From: Modestobacter marinus
GTDB lineage: Bacteria; Actinomycetota; Actinomycetes; Mycobacteriales; Geodermatophilaceae
DNA length: 64,000 nucleotides
Assembly: GCF_019799945.1 (NCBI RefSeq)
Contig: NZ_JABGCH010000018.1
Span: 1-64,000 of the forward strand
Reading direction: 5' to 3'
Below the pieces are notes generated by a model that had not been told where the DNA came from, ran no database searches, and was given only the letters and a program-made list of their open reading frames with translations. Positions 7,364 through 16,225 of this stretch are shown here, piece by piece. Position 1 is the stretch's first letter, and each line of letters starts with the position of its first letter. The position numbers were made by a program, and so were the translations under genes.

Positions 7364-9078
7364 CGACGAAGACCCCGCCTGCCCAGCAGGCCCACCAGCC
7401 GCACCTGGACCTCCAGGCGCCCCCGCCGCTGCCCGCCGGCGCCCTGCGGGTGATGGCGCTCGGCGGGCTTGGTGAGATCGGCCGGAACATGGCCGTGCTC
7501 GAGTTCGACGGCAGGCTGCTGGTGATCGACTGCGGCGTGCTGTTCCCCGAGGCCGAGCAGCCCGGCATCGACCTGATCCTGCCCGACTTCGGGGTCATCG
7601 AGCACCGGCTGGACGACATCGTCGGCGTCGTCCTCACCCACGGGCACGAGGACCACATCGGCGCGATCCCCTACCTGCTGCGGCTGCGCGGGGACATCCC
7701 GCTGATCGGCTCGCGGTTCACGCTTGCGCTGGTGCGGGCCAAGCTGCGCGAGCACCGGATCGACCCGGTCCTCGTCGAGGTGGCCGCCGGCGACGACCAC
7801 CTGGCCGGCCCGTTCCACACCGAGTTCATCAACGTGAACCACTCGATCCCCGACGCGCTGGCGGTCGCCGTGCACACCGCGGCCGGGACGCTGGTGCACA
7901 CCGGCGACTTCAAGATGGACCAGCTGCCGCTCGACGGCGTCCTCACCGACCTCGGTGCCTTCGCGCGGCTCGGCGTCGAGGGGATCGACCTGCTGCTGGC
8001 GGACTCGACCAACGCCGAGGTGCCCGGCTTCGTCACCTCCGAGCGCAACATCGGCCCGGTGCTCGACTCGGTCTTCGAGCGGGCCACCCAGCGGCTGATC
8101 GTCTCCAGCTTCGCCAGCCACGTGCACCGCATCCAGCAGGTCCTCGACTGCGCGGTCAAGCACGACCGCAAGGTCGCCTTCGTGGGCCGCTCGATGGTGC
8201 GCAACATGGGCGTCGCCCAGGACCTCGGCCTGTTGCGGGTGGCGCCGGGGCTGATGGTGAAGCTCGACGAGGCGACGTCCATGCCGCCGGAGCAGGTCGT
8301 GCTGATCAGCACCGGCTCCCAGGGTGAGCCGCTGTCCGCGCTCGGGCGGATGGCCCGCGGCGACCACCACCAGGTGACCATCGAGGCCGGTGACACGATC
8401 ATCCTGGCGTCCTCGCTGGTGCCGGGGAACGAGACGGCGGTCTACAAGGTGATCAACGGCCTGGCCCGGCTCGGCGCCACCGTGATCCACAAGGAGACGG
8501 CGATGGTGCACGTCTCCGGCCACGCCCCCGCCGGCGAGCTGCGCACCCTGATCAACGTCGCCAAGCCCCGGTACCTGATGCCGGTGCACGGCGAGTGGCG
8601 GCACCTGCGGGCGCACGCCGCGCTGGCCGAGCAGATCGGGATGAGCCGCGACCGGATCCTGCTGGCCGAGGACGGCGTCGTCGTGGACCTCGTCGACGGC
8701 AAGGCGTCGATCGTGGGCAGCGTGCCCATCGGCAACGTCTACGTCGACGGCGTCAACGTCGGGGACGTGGGCGAGGAGTCGCTGCAGGCCCGCCGGATCC
8801 TCGGGGACGAGGGGTTCGTGGCGCTCACCGTGGTCATCGAGCCGTCCACCCGCACGATCGTGCGGCCGGTGCACCTGTCCACCCGCGGGTTCTCCGACGA
8901 CCCGACCGCGTTCAACGAGGTGCTCGGGCTGGTCGAGAAGGAGCTCAAGCGCAGCTTGGAGGACGAGCAGGTGGACGCCCACCGGCTCTCCCAGGTCATC
9001 CGCCGGACGGTCGGCAAGTGGGTCTCCGACACCTACCGCCGCCGCCCGATGATCATCCCCACCGTCCTCGAGGTGTAA
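7360..9078 (+). CDS. rnj: Ribonuclease J
   Basis: A 572-aa metallo-beta-lactamase/beta-CASP nuclease with 5'-3' exo- and endoribonuclease activity in mRNA decay and rRNA maturation. The metal site HGHEDHIG lies at about residues 94-101. VNHSIPDAL, VHTGDFKMD and the beta-CASP motifs DSTNAEVPG, SSFASHVHRIQQ, STGSQGEPLSAL and HVSGHAPAGELR follow in order, then PVHGEWRHL and the RNase J C-terminal domain. The 25-residue Pro-rich N-terminal tail is variable in the family. The GTG start overlaps the dapA stop, so the gene is translationally coupled. Confidence 0.96.
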   Translation: MTTKTPPAQQAHQPHLDLQAPPPLPAGALRVMALGGLGEIGRNMAVLEFDGRLLVIDCGVLFPEAEQPGIDLILPDFGVIEHRLDDIVGVVLTHGHEDHIGAIPYLLRLRGDIPLIGSRFTLALVRAKLREHRIDPVLVEVAAGDDHLAGPFHTEFINVNHSIPDALAVAVHTAAGTLVHTGDFKMDQLPLDGVLTDLGAFARLGVEGIDLLLADSTNAEVPGFVTSERNIGPVLDSVFERATQRLIVSSFASHVHRIQQVLDCAVKHDRKVAFVGRSMVRNMGVAQDLGLLRVAPGLMVKLDEATSMPPEQVVLISTGSQGEPLSALGRMARGDHHQVTIEAGDTIILASSLVPGNETAVYKVINGLARLGATVIHKETAMVHVSGHAPAGELRTLINVAKPRYLMPVHGEWRHLRAHAALAEQIGMSRDRILLAEDGVVVDLVDGKASIVGSVPIGNVYVDGVNVGDVGEESLQARRILGDEGFVALTVVIEPSTRTIVRPVHLSTRGFSDDPTAFNEVLGLVEKELKRSLEDEQVDAHRLSQVIRRTVGKWVSDTYRRRPMIIPTVLEV

Positions 9079-9105
9079 GCCCGCCGCGTGGGGCCCTTCT
9101 GCTGA

Positions 9106-10035
9106 TCACTGCCGGACGACGGCGATGGGCGTGATGCCGTCCTCGGGGGGCAGGTCGAAGCCGAGTACCTGGGAGTAGAAGGACAGCTCGCCGTCCAGCG
9201 CGGCGCGGATGTTCTCCGCCTTGCGGAAGCCGTGCTGCTCGCCGGCGAAGAGCACGTAGGCGTGCGGCACGCCGTTCTCCCGGAGCGCGGCGGCCATCAG
9301 CTCGGCCTGCGCCGGCGGCACCACCGCGAGCGCTCGGCGTAGACGTCAGCGCTCGCGGGCCACGGGGCGATCAGCCCGTCGAGGTACCGCGACTCGAGGG
9401 AGTGCGTGTCGGCGGCCAGTGCGGCGAGGTCGGCGACGCCGTAGTGACTGGCGCCGGCGGCGAAGACCCCGGGGCGGAAGGTGAGCGCCGCCAGCGTCGT
9501 GTAGCCACCGGCCGAGCCCCGCGGACGGCCATCCGCGCGGGGTCGACCCGGCCACCACCTCGTGGACGACGTCGGCCGCCGCTCCGCTCGCGGCGTGGGT
9601 CTCCCGGACGGCGAGCACCGCGGCCCCGTCGGGAGTCACCCGCAGGTCCGCGAACCGGACCCCGGCCGGCAGCGCGGGCTCCGGGGCGACCGCCACCGGC
9701 TCGCCGCCGGGCTCGACACGGTGAAGCCGCTGGTCGGCGTAGCCGGTGAACCAGACGGTGCCGCCCGCGACCGTCCAGGCGCCCCCGCCGTACTCGTGCA
9801 CGCGGGTGCGGGCGTTACACGGCGGGGGCAGGAGGTCGGCCGTCGTGCCGTCGGCGGAGCGGCGGACCAGTGCCGTCCGGCCGCCCTCGCTGGGGCGACC
9901 CTCGGCCCACCAGACGTCGTCGCCGTCCCCGCCGACCTCGCCGAGCCGGGCGGCGGCGCGCACCACCAGCTCCGAGGTGATCGGGGTCGGCCAGCTGCCG
10001 TGGGGGAGGACGCGCGGAGTGGTGGGCTCGGTCAC
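9106..10035 (-). pseudogene. S9 family peptidase, deleted and frameshifted
   Basis: Pieces of one prolyl-oligopeptidase-like (S9, acylaminoacyl-peptidase type) gene remain in order on the minus strand. The N-terminal start [19 protein letters not shown] and first propeller blades run from GTG 10035 to about 9565. They fuse directly to [11 protein letters not shown], then after a one-base shift to [17 protein letters not shown] (the GGSAGGY catalytic-serine loop, near 9500-9530). After a further break near 9330 the C-terminus [20 protein letters not shown] and GEQHGFRKAEN (catalytic His) runs to 9106. Compared with about 640 aa in the family, roughly 300 residues of the propeller are missing. 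The G-run near 9526 lacks one base. Not expected to be functional. Confidence 0.85.
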
Positions 10036-10152
10036 GTCGCGAACGTGACCGGGCAGGCCGGGCGCGGACTGGTCGGTCCGCTGCCCGGGTGGCTGTTCGG
10101 CTCCGGTCCGGACACGCGGCCACGAATCGTCCAGCTGGACGCTCCGGGCGAT

Positions 10153-10158
10153 TACCGT
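10153..10158 (+). promoter_or_regulatory. ftsK leaderless -10 element
   Basis: TACCGT ends 6 nt before ATG 10165, which has no ribosome binding site. Confidence 0.55.
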
Positions 10159-10164
10159 CGACGC

Positions 10165-12696
10165 ATGCCTGCTCGCGCGACGTCGAATCGGGCGCCGGCG
10201 CGGGGCGGGTCCTCCTCGCGCCCGCGCGCCGGTGGCTCCACCGCCCAGAAGCGCCCGCCGGCCAAGCGCGGTGGCTCCACCGCTGCCCGCCGTCCGGCGG
10301 CCAAGAAGGACCAGTGGAGCCTGGGCGGCAGTGCCGTCCGGGCGGCCGCCGGCACCTGGGGCCTGCTCGCCCGCGGCGTCGGCGGCCTCGCCCGCTCGGT
10401 CGCGCGCCCCGACGAGGCCGAGCCGCTGGGTGCCGAGCACCGCCGTGACGGCGTCGGGCTCGCCGTGCTCGGACTGGCCATCGTGCTCGGCGCCGCGGCC
10501 TGGACCAACGGGATCGGTCCCGCGGGCGCCGGCCTGGACCGCGCCGTCCGGTTCCTCATCGGCACGCTGACCGCCGCGCTGCCCGTCGTGCTGTTGCTCG
10601 TCGCCCTCCGCCTGCTGCGCCACCCCCCGCGCCCCGAGGCGCGGGGCCGGCTGCTCATCGGCTGGACCTGCGTGGTCGCCGCGGTCGTCGGGATCACGCA
10701 CGTCACCGGCCCGGACATCGACGCCCGCGACCGGACCGGCGCCGGCGGGGTGCTGGGCTGGGCCGTCGGGTCGCCGCTGACCAGCGGTGTCGGCGCCGTC
10801 GTCAGCGTGCTGCTGCTGGTCCTGCTCGCCGCCTTCGGGCTGCTCGTCGTCACGGCCACGCCGGTGCACCAGGTGCCCGAGCGGCTGCGCGGCTGGCTGG
10901 ACCGCCAGCTCGGCCGCGACGCCGACGAGGACTACGACGACTACGACGACCTGTACGAGGACGACGAGGACGAGCAGCCGGCGCCGCGCTCCCGGCGTGG
11001 GCGCAAGTCCGCGGCCGCCGCCGTCCAGGACACCCTCGACACCGGCGCCGTCCCCGACCTCGGCGCGTTGGACGAGGCACCGCTGGCGGTCGTGCACGAG
11101 CCGGCGCCCGAGCCCGTGCCGGTGCCCTCGCCCCGCCGCGTGCCGTCCCCCGTCGACCGGACCGCCCCGCCGGAGGACCTCCCGCCGATCGAGGAACCCG
11201 AGCAGCTGCGGATCCAGCCGGTCGAGGGCGAGTACATGCTTCCCTCGGTCAGCGTGCTGCGCCCGGGCACCCCGCCGCGCGCCAAGTCCAAGGCCAACGA
11301 CGTCGCCATCGAGGCGATCACCGGCGTCCTGGAGCAGTTCCAGATCGACGCCGCGGTCACCAGCTACACGCGTGGCCCGACGGTCACCCGGTACGAGATC
11401 GAGCTCGGCAACGCGGTCAAGGTCGAGAAGATCACTGCGCTGACGAAGAACCTCGCCTACGCGGTGGCCAACGACAACATCCGGATCCTCGCGCCGATCC
11501 CGGGCAAGTCCGCGGTGGGCGTGGAGGTGCCCAACACCGACCGCGAGACGGTCAGCCTGGGCGACGTCATGCGCTCGCAGGTGGCCAAGCAGGACCCGCA
11601 CCCGATGCTGGTCGGACTGGGCAAGGACATCGAGGGCGGGTTCGTCTGCGCGAACCTGGCGAAGATGCCGCACCTCCTCGTCGCCGGCGCCACCGGTGCC
11701 GGTAAGTCCAGCTGCATCAACTCGCTGCTGACCTCGCTGCTGCTGCGGGCCACGCCGGACCAGCTGCGGATGATCCTCATCGACCCGAAGATGGTCGAGC
11801 TCACGCCCTACGACGGCATCCCGCACCTGATCACGCCGATCATCACCGACCCGAAGAAGGCCGCGACCGCGCTCGCCTGGCTGGTCGAGGAGATGGAGCA
11901 GCGCTACCAGGACATGCGGTCCTCCGGGGTGCGGCACATCGACGACTTCAACCGCAAGGTCGAGGCCGGCGAGATCACCGCCCCGCCGGGCAGCGAGCGG
12001 GTCTACCGGTCCTACCCGTACATCCTGGCGATCGTCGACGAGCTGGCCGACCTGATGATGGTGGCTCCGCGGGACGTCGAGGAGTCGATCGTCCGGATCA
12101 CCCAGAAGGCGCGTGCGGCCGGCATCCACCTGGTGCTGGCCACGCAGCGCCCGTCGGTGGACGTCGTCACCGGCCTGATCAAGGCCAACGTGCCCTCGCG
12201 GCTGGCCTTCTCCACCTCCAGCCTCACCGACAGCCGGGTCATCCTCGACCAGCCCGGCGCGGAGAAGCTCATCGGCATGGGCGACGCCCTGTTCCTGCCG
12301 ATCGGTGCCGGCAAGCCGATGCGCGTGCAGGGCGCCTACGTCTCCGACGCCGAGATCGAGGCGGTCGTCGAGTTCACCAAGCGGCAGGCCGAGCCCGAGT
12401 ACCGGGAAGAGGTCTTCACCGCTGCGGCCGGTGAGAAGAAGGAGATCGACGAGGACATCGGCGGGGACCTGGAGCTGCTGGTCCAGGCGGTCGACCTCGT
12501 CGTCACCAGCCAGTTCGGGTCGACGTCGATGCTGCAGCGCAAGCTGCGGGTCGGGTTCGCGAAGGCCGGCCGGCTGATGGACCTCATGGAGAGCCGCGGG
12601 ATCGTCGGCCCCTCGGAGGGGTCCAAGGCGCGCGACGTCCTGGTCAAGCCCGACGAGCTGGAATCGGTGATGTTCACCCTGCGCGGGGGCGAGTAG
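10165..12696 (+). CDS. ftsK: DNA translocase FtsK/SpoIIIE
   Basis: An 843-aa septal DNA pump that clears and sorts chromosome termini at division. A basic Ala/Arg-rich N-terminus is followed by about four membrane helices (roughly residues 95-230), an acidic Asp/Glu linker near 250-275, and the RecA-like motor. The motor has Walker [10 protein letters not shown] near residue 508, [21 protein letters not shown], the Walker B segment [14 protein letters not shown], and [22 protein letters not shown]. The C-terminal winged-helix gamma domain ([20 protein letters not shown], residues about 770-830) binds KOPS-like DNA. Start ATG 10165 is set by the TACCGT -10; readings from further upstream run through the S9 pseudogene. 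It is divergent from that pseudogene and precedes rimO. Confidence 0.96.
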   Translation: MPARATSNRAPARGGSSSRPRAGGSTAQKRPPAKRGGSTAARRPAAKKDQWSLGGSAVRAAAGTWGLLARGVGGLARSVARPDEAEPLGAEHRRDGVGLAVLGLAIVLGAAAWTNGIGPAGAGLDRAVRFLIGTLTAALPVVLLLVALRLLRHPPRPEARGRLLIGWTCVVAAVVGITHVTGPDIDARDRTGAGGVLGWAVGSPLTSGVGAVVSVLLLVLLAAFGLLVVTATPVHQVPERLRGWLDRQLGRDADEDYDDYDDLYEDDEDEQPAPRSRRGRKSAAAAVQDTLDTGAVPDLGALDEAPLAVVHEPAPEPVPVPSPRRVPSPVDRTAPPEDLPPIEEPEQLRIQPVEGEYMLPSVSVLRPGTPPRAKSKANDVAIEAITGVLEQFQIDAAVTSYTRGPTVTRYEIELGNAVKVEKITALTKNLAYAVANDNIRILAPIPGKSAVGVEVPNTDRETVSLGDVMRSQVAKQDPHPMLVGLGKDIEGGFVCANLAKMPHLLVAGATGAGKSSCINSLLTSLLLRATPDQLRMILIDPKMVELTPYDGIPHLITPIITDPKKAATALAWLVEEMEQRYQDMRSSGVRHIDDFNRKVEAGEITAPPGSERVYRSYPYILAIVDELADLMMVAPRDVEESIVRITQKARAAGIHLVLATQRPSVDVVTGLIKANVPSRLAFSTSSLTDSRVILDQPGAEKLIGMGDALFLPIGAGKPMRVQGAYVSDAEIEAVVEFTKRQAEPEYREEVFTAAAGEKKEIDEDIGGDLELLVQAVDLVVTSQFGSTSMLQRKLRVGFAKAGRLMDLMESRGIVGPSEGSKARDVLVKPDELESVMFTLRGGE

Positions 12697-12718
12697 CAAC
12701 AGGACCCCCGCTGCGGCG

Positions 12719-12741
12719 CCGGGCCCGGCAGTCCGGGCCGG
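12719..12741 (+). terminator. Hairpin after ftsK
   Basis: GGCCCGG (12722-12728) and CCGGGCC (12733-12739) with loop CAGT, extended by outer C/G pairs. It lies 23 nt past the ftsK stop and before the rimO promoter. No T-run, as usual in this GC range. Confidence 0.55.
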
Positions 12742-12777
12742 ACTGAAGTCATACCTGGTGCGACCCCGGGCAGCGCC

Positions 12778-12783
12778 TACGAT
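12778..12783 (+). promoter_or_regulatory. rimO leaderless -10 element
   Basis: TACGAT ends 6 nt before GTG 12790. No ribosome binding site is present. Confidence 0.55.
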
Positions 12784-12789
12784 GGTCCG

Positions 12790-14280
12790 GTGCCAGCCCT
12801 GCCCCGCTCCCTCCCCACATCGGCCCCCTCCCAGGACGGGGACGGGGACCGGGACGGGCGGTCGCCGCGCCGGGTCGCCGTGGTCACTCTCGGCTGTGCC
12901 CGCAACGAGGTCGACTCCGAGGAGCTCGCCGGCCGGCTGGCGGGGGACGGGTACGAGCTGGTCGAGGACGCCGAGGGCGCCGACGCGGTCCTGGTGAACA
13001 CCTGCGGTTTCATCGAGAGCGCGAAGAAGGACTCGGTCGACGCGATCCTCGCCGCCACCGACTCCGGTGCCGAGGTGATCGCCGTCGGCTGCATGGCCGA
13101 GCGCTACGGCGCGGAGCTGGCCGGCGCGCTGCCCGAGGCCACGGTCCTCGGGTTCGACGACTACGCCGCGATCGGTGACCGGCTCGACGACGTCCTCACC
13201 GGCCGGACGCTGGTGCCGCACTCGCCGCGCGACCGGCGCACCCTGCTGCCGATCAGCCCGGTGGAGCGCACCACGGCTGCTCGGTCCGCCGACGCCCCGG
13301 CGATCCCCGGTCACGACTGGCTGAGGCGCCGGCGGCTGGCCAGCGGCCCGTCGGCAGCGGTCAAGATAGCGTCCGGCTGCGACCGGCGGTGCGCGTTCTG
13401 CGCCATCCCCACGTTCCGCGGCGCCTTCGTGTCCCGGCCGATGGCCGAGGTGCTCGGCGAGGCCCAGTGGCTGGCCGCCCAGGGCGTGACCGAGATCGTC
13501 CTGGTCAGCGAGAACTCGACGTCCTACGGCAAGGACACCGGCGACCTGCGGTCGCTGGAGAAGCTGCTGCCCCAGCTGGCCGCCACCCCCGGGATCGCCC
13601 GGGTGCGGGTGGCCTACCTGCAGCCGGCCGAGCTGCGCCCGGGCCTGCTGGAGGTCATCGCCGGCACCGACGGCGTCGCCCCCTACTTCGACCTGTCCTT
13701 CCAGCACTCCTCGCCCACGCTGCTGCGCCGCATGCGCCGGTTCGGCGGCACCGACGACTTCCTGGCCGTCATCGAGCGCGCCCGGGCGCTGGCACCCGGG
13801 GCCGGTTTCCGCACCAACGTCATCCTCGGGTTCCCCGGCGAGACCGAGCAGGACGTCGCCGAGCTCGAGCGCTTCCTGGTCGAGGGCAGGCTGGACGCCG
13901 TCGGCGTGTTCGGCTACTCCGACGAGGAGAACACCGAGGCGATGGGCCTGCCCGGCAAGCTCGAGCCGCACGTCATCGAGGAGCGGGTCCGCCGGATCAC
14001 CGACCTGGTCGAGGAGCTCACCGCGCAGCGGGCGGAGGAGCGGATCGGCACCACCGTCGAGGTGCTGCTCACCGAGGACCTCTCCGCCGAGGAGGAGCCG
14101 GGCACCTGGGCCGGTCACGCCGCACACCAGGACCCGGACGCCGACGGCACCACCACCGTCTCCGGCGTGCCCGCCGACGCCGTCGCCGGGCAGCTGCTGA
14201 CCGCCGAGGTCGTGGACACCGAGGGCGTGGACCTGGTCACCCGTGCCCTGGTACCCGCGTTGTCCGGCACCGGGGCCTGA
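12790..14280 (+). CDS. rimO: Ribosomal protein S12 methylthiotransferase RimO
   Basis: A 496-aa radical-SAM methylthiotransferase that adds a methylthio group to an aspartate of ribosomal protein S12. The N-terminal UPF0004 domain has its Fe-S cysteines in [30 protein letters not shown] and VGCMAERY. The radical-SAM CxxxCxxC is in [17 protein letters not shown] (about residues 197-204). A C-terminal TRAM domain follows ([13 protein letters not shown] onward). [14 protein letters not shown] is the RimO-type sequence and distinguishes it from MiaB, encoded at 47942. The GTG start is fixed by the leaderless promoter. It precedes pgsA by 3 nt, so the two are probably cotranscribed. Confidence 0.95.
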   Translation: MPALPRSLPTSAPSQDGDGDRDGRSPRRVAVVTLGCARNEVDSEELAGRLAGDGYELVEDAEGADAVLVNTCGFIESAKKDSVDAILAATDSGAEVIAVGCMAERYGAELAGALPEATVLGFDDYAAIGDRLDDVLTGRTLVPHSPRDRRTLLPISPVERTTAARSADAPAIPGHDWLRRRRLASGPSAAVKIASGCDRRCAFCAIPTFRGAFVSRPMAEVLGEAQWLAAQGVTEIVLVSENSTSYGKDTGDLRSLEKLLPQLAATPGIARVRVAYLQPAELRPGLLEVIAGTDGVAPYFDLSFQHSSPTLLRRMRRFGGTDDFLAVIERARALAPGAGFRTNVILGFPGETEQDVAELERFLVEGRLDAVGVFGYSDEENTEAMGLPGKLEPHVIEERVRRITDLVEELTAQRAEERIGTTVEVLLTEDLSAEEEPGTWAGHAAHQDPDADGTTTVSGVPADAVAGQLLTAEVVDTEGVDLVTRALVPALSGTGA

Positions 14281-14283
14281 GCC

Positions 14284-14964
14284 GTGAGCGCGGCGATGCC
14301 GGAGGGTGCGGCCGACCCGGCCGCCACGCCGCCGCAGACCGCGCGGCTGGTGAACCTGCCCAACGCGTTGACCGTGCTGCGGCTGGCCGTGGTGCCGCTG
14401 TTCGCGATGCTGCTGTTCTCCGACGGCGGCATGGACGACGAGCAGCGGATCTGGGCCACCGTCTTCTTCACCCTGGCGATCATCACCGACCGGTACGACG
14501 GGATGATCGCCCGGCGCAGGAACCAGGTGACCGAGTTCGGCAAGCTCGCCGACCCGATCGCCGACAAGGCACTGACCGGCACCGCGCTCGTCGGCCTCTC
14601 CGCGCTCGGCCTGCTTCCGTGGTGGGTGACCTCGGTCATCCTGGTGCGCGAGATCGGGGTGACCCTGCTCCGCTTCTGGGTCATCCGGCACGGCGTCATC
14701 GCCGCCAGCCGCGGCGGCAAGGCCAAGACCGTGCTGCAGGCCCTCGCCATCGGGCTCTACATCCTCCCGCTCGGCGGCGTGCTGGGCTCGGTCCGCTGGT
14801 GGGTCATGGCGGCCGCCGTCGTGCTCACGGTGGTGACCGGGCTGGACTACGTGGTCCGGGCGATCGGCCTCAGGCGCACCAGCGCGCGCGCCATGCGTGC
14901 CGCGGCGGCCCGCCGGGCCGACGACGCGGGGCCCGGGGACGTCCGCCGGGACACCGCCGCGTGA
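14284..14964 (+). CDS. pgsA: CDP-diacylglycerol-glycerol-3-phosphate 3-phosphatidyltransferase
   Basis: A 226-aa membrane enzyme of the CDP-alcohol phosphatidyltransferase family that makes phosphatidylglycerol phosphate. The metal and substrate motif DG-x2-AR-x8-G-x3-D-x3-D is complete, starting at DGMIARR (about residue 72) and ending at GKLADPIAD. Four to six hydrophobic helices surround it. The C-terminus is a basic cytoplasmic tail. It starts at GTG 14284, 3 nt after rimO, and overlaps cinA by 4 nt (GTGA). The ftsK-rimO-pgsA-cinA-clgR order matches other actinobacteria. PgsA3-type naming in mycobacteria refers to this locus. Confidence 0.93.
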   Translation: MSAAMPEGAADPAATPPQTARLVNLPNALTVLRLAVVPLFAMLLFSDGGMDDEQRIWATVFFTLAIITDRYDGMIARRRNQVTEFGKLADPIADKALTGTALVGLSALGLLPWWVTSVILVREIGVTLLRFWVIRHGVIAASRGGKAKTVLQALAIGLYILPLGGVLGSVRWWVMAAAVVLTVVTGLDYVVRAIGLRRTSARAMRAAAARRADDAGPGDVRRDTAA

Positions 14965-15446
14965 GCTCCCCCGAGCAGCGGCTGCACGCGGCGCTGCTCG
15001 CCCGCGGCGAGACCGTCGCCGCCGCCGAGTCGCTGACCGCCGGGCTGTTCTGCGCGACCCTGGCCACGGTGCCCGGGGCGAGCACCACGCTGCGCGGCGG
15101 TGCGGTCGTCTACGCGACCGACCTCAAATCGGCGCTGGCCGGCGTGCCCGCCGCGCTGCTCGCCGCCTCCGGCCCGGTCAGCGAGCCCACGGCGGCGGCG
15201 CTCGCCGAGGGCATCCGGGAGCGGTGCACGGCCACCTGGGGCGTGGGGCTGACCGGGGTGGCCGGCCCGGACCCGGTCGACGGGCACGGACCGGGGCGGG
15301 TGTACGTCGGGATCAGCGACGGCACCCGCACCGACGTCCACCGGCTGGACCTGCCGGGGGACCGGGCGGCCGTGCGGACCGGCGCGGTCGAGGCGGCCCT
15401 GCTGCGGCTGCTGGACCGGCTCGACGAGCGGGAAGTGCCCGGGTGA
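14961..15446 (+). CDS. cinA: CinA family nicotinamide-nucleotide amidohydrolase
   Basis: A 161-aa CinA C-terminal-domain protein. The family deamidates nicotinamide mononucleotide in NAD recycling (PncC). Landmarks are ETVAAAESLTAGLFCATL (the AESCTGG-like active-site segment, with L in place of C), GGAVVYATDLKSALAGV, VSEPTAAALAEGIR, and GVGLTGVAGPDPVDGHGPGRVYVG. The N-terminal MoaB-like COG1058 domain of long CinA proteins is absent, as in E. coli PncC. The GTG start overlaps the pgsA stop. Last gene of the rimO-pgsA-cinA unit. Confidence 0.92.
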   Translation: MSSPEQRLHAALLARGETVAAAESLTAGLFCATLATVPGASTTLRGGAVVYATDLKSALAGVPAALLAASGPVSEPTAAALAEGIRERCTATWGVGLTGVAGPDPVDGHGPGRVYVGISDGTRTDVHRLDLPGDRAAVRTGAVEAALLRLLDRLDEREVPG

Positions 15447-15458
15447 GCGGCGCGTTTA

Positions 15459-15469
15459 CGCCATGAGCG
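15459..15469. promoter_or_regulatory. Candidate ClgR operator
   Basis: CGCCATGAGCG; read on the minus strand it is CGCTCATGGCG, matching the CGCY-N-A-N-R-GCG core reported for actinobacterial ClgR. It lies about 140 bp before clgR and roughly 55-65 bp before a likely -10 (TACGGT, 15511-15516), a position suited to autoactivation. Single site, so tentative. Confidence 0.45.
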
Positions 15470-15608
15470 GACGGCTCCCCACCGGGGCGGTGGCGAGGGG
15501 CAGCGCCGCGTACGGTGAGTGCACGTCGTCCTCCGGCCGGCCCGGACGACGGCGTCAGTGCTCGCACTGCTCGTTCGACACGCTCCCCGGAGTGGACAGG
15601 AGACGGCC

Positions 15609-16025
15609 ATGACGCTGCTGCGCACCCAGCTCGGGAACACCCTGCGCGGGCACCGGCTGCGTCAGCGTCGCACCCTGCGCGACGTCTCCGGCGCCGCCCG
15701 GGTGAGCCTGGGCTACCTGTCCGAGGTGGAGCGGGGCCAGAAGGAGGCCTCCTCCGAGCTGCTGGCGTCGATCTGCGACGCCCTCGACCTCGAGCTCGCC
15801 GACCTGCTGGCCGAGGTCAGCCTGGAGATGCGGCTGGCCGACGGCGGACGCCGCCCGGTGCGTCCGCTCACCGTCGCGGAGCCGGCGGAGGAGACGGGGG
15901 ACGAGGCGGCCGCGGAGCCTGCCGCCGAAGCCCCGGTCGCGGAGCCCGCCCTCGCGCTCGTCGGCGGGTCGCAGCCGGCCCGCGACGCCGCGCCGTCCCA
16001 GGGCGCCGTCTCCCTGGCTGCCTAG
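15609..16025 (+). CDS. clgR: XRE-type transcriptional regulator ClgR
   Basis: A 138-aa regulator with an XRE helix-turn-helix (residues about 9-66: LGNTLRGHRLRQRRTLRDVS, then RVSLGYLSEVERGQKEASSE). This is nearly diagnostic of ClgR, which activates clp protease and, in some species, psp and envelope-stress genes. The C-terminal 60 residues are Ala/Glu/Pro-rich and variable. ATG 15609 has AGGAG about 8 nt upstream; a longer in-frame reading exists but lacks support. The position directly after cinA is conserved. In mycobacteria pspA follows clgR; here pspA is 11 kb away. Confidence 0.92.
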   Translation: MTLLRTQLGNTLRGHRLRQRRTLRDVSGAARVSLGYLSEVERGQKEASSELLASICDALDLELADLLAEVSLEMRLADGGRRPVRPLTVAEPAEETGDEAAAEPAAEAPVAEPALALVGGSQPARDAAPSQGAVSLAA

Positions 16026-16144
16026 ACGAAGGACCCCGTCGTGCCCACCCTTCGCGGGCCCAGGGCGGGGCCCTGGACGGGGCCGGTGCGGACGGGGCCG
16101 GCGCGCCGCGCCTACGAGGCGTGGGGGGTAGAGGGGTCCTTCGT
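16026..16144. repeat. 119-bp element with perfect 12-bp inverted ends
   Basis: ACGAAGGACCCC (16026-16037) is the exact inverse of GGGGTCCTTCGT (16133-16144). The element starts on the base after the clgR stop codon. The interior is GC-rich with GGGCCCAGGGCGGGGCCCTG hairpin potential. No transposase or target-site duplication is visible. It could be a large terminator or a MITE-like repeat. The rest of the 16145-16225 gap holds only the TetR ribosome binding site. Confidence 0.55.
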
Positions 16145-16225
16145 GGGGCGGCTGCTGCGCCAGTGACGACACGAGCGGCGCTCAACGTCCACCTCCTTGA
16201 CCCAGTGCGACCGGGAGGGCACAAA

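Noticed and set aside
9346-14691. A 1781-codon open frame on the minus strand opposite ftsK, rimO and pgsA
   Set aside because: Its translation is compositionally biased (Gly/Gln/Asp/His-rich) with no domains, and it runs antisense to well-supported genes. It is a mirror of high-GC codon bias. Only its last part (below 10035) corresponds to the S9 pseudogene.
16026-16144. Insertion sequence with 12-bp terminal repeats
   Set aside because: No transposase fits in 95 bp and no target-site duplication is visible, so it is reported only as an inverted-repeat element.
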